A stretch of 53,749 bases of DNA from contig JAURJU010000101.1 of assembly GCA_030832085.1 (NCBI GenBank), positions 1 to 53,749 on the forward strand, in the 5' to 3' direction. The stretch is from Chitinophagales bacterium. GTDB lineage: Bacteria; Bacteroidota; Bacteroidia; Chitinophagales; Chitinophagaceae. Positions 53,742 to 53,749 of this stretch are shown here, piece after piece. Positions within the stretch are counted from its first letter, which is position 1. Every line of letters begins with the position of its first letter. Position numbers and translations under genes: made by a program. The notes beneath the pieces were generated by a model, which was not told the origin of the DNA, did no database searches, and saw only the letters and a program-made list of their open reading frames with translations.

Positions 53742-53749
53742 TCCTCACA

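Overview
The window is ordinary chromosomal DNA from a member of the Bacteroidota, most likely a free-living Chitinophagales/Chitinophagaceae-type bacterium. The evidence is the Bacteroidota-style promoter elements (TAnnTTTG -7 boxes upstream of both tRNA genes, valS, pckG, pdhB and infA), the general scarcity of Shine-Dalgarno sequences, two TonB-dependent receptors, a CarboxypepD_reg-like receptor N-terminus, and the housekeeping protein types. I see no insertion sequence, phage, CRISPR array or rRNA. The assignment is inferred from sequence character, not from a database match.

Layout. 1-7.0 kb: the 5' end of ahcY, an overlapping GNAT acetyltransferase/PrsW-type protease pair, a 929-residue secreted HExxH metalloprotease-like outer-membrane protein, and a TonB-dependent receptor. 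7.0-7.16 kb: tRNA-Val(TAC) and a perfect 36-bp palindromic terminator. 7.16-20.1 kb: a nine-gene minus-strand operon (cluster A) transcribed from about 20.1 kb down to the palindrome. Its order is propeller/HEAT/cytochrome c protein, DUF4432, cupin, SGNH/propeller/HEAT/cytochrome c giant, ThuA, two xylose-isomerase-like TIM barrels, Gfo/Idh/MocA oxidoreductase, DUF1080. Divergent from it at 20.3-24.25 kb are a membrane-cytochrome-DUF1549/DUF1553 fusion and a DUF1501 protein. 24.3-36.9 kb: housekeeping genes (tRNA-Val(GAC), clpS, a DEDDh exonuclease/GIY-YIG fusion, valS, mtaB, an acyltransferase, priA, dnaG). 37.0-44.9 kb: a four-gene minus-strand cluster B (DUF1549/DUF1553 protein, DUF1501 protein, and two tandem paralogous membrane proteins with leucine-rich-repeat-like and chitobiase-C-terminal-like modules, only one of which keeps a c-type haem motif). 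45.0-53.7 kb: pckG, pdhB, a second TonB-dependent receptor, a secreted esterase, tgt, a four-helix membrane protein, a YfcE-like phosphoesterase, and infA-rpmJ at the start of a ribosomal-protein operon.

How the genes fit together. Cluster A combines families known from oxidative (3-keto) glycoside catabolism: DUF1080 3-keto-disaccharide hydrolase, Gfo/Idh/MocA dehydrogenase, ThuA, and sugar isomerase/epimerases. It adds very large exported c-type cytochrome proteins of the kind typical of Planctomycetes and Verrucomicrobia. It has no glycoside hydrolase, SusCD pair, sugar transporter or regulator. Cluster B has the same cytochrome/DUF1549/DUF1553/DUF1501 parts but puts the membrane and haem modules on a protein that also carries carbohydrate-recognition-like domains. 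Together the two clusters look like a membrane-anchored system coupling extracytoplasmic carbohydrate oxidation to respiration, and this is the most promising undescribed biology here. Functions within it are inference from domain families and context.
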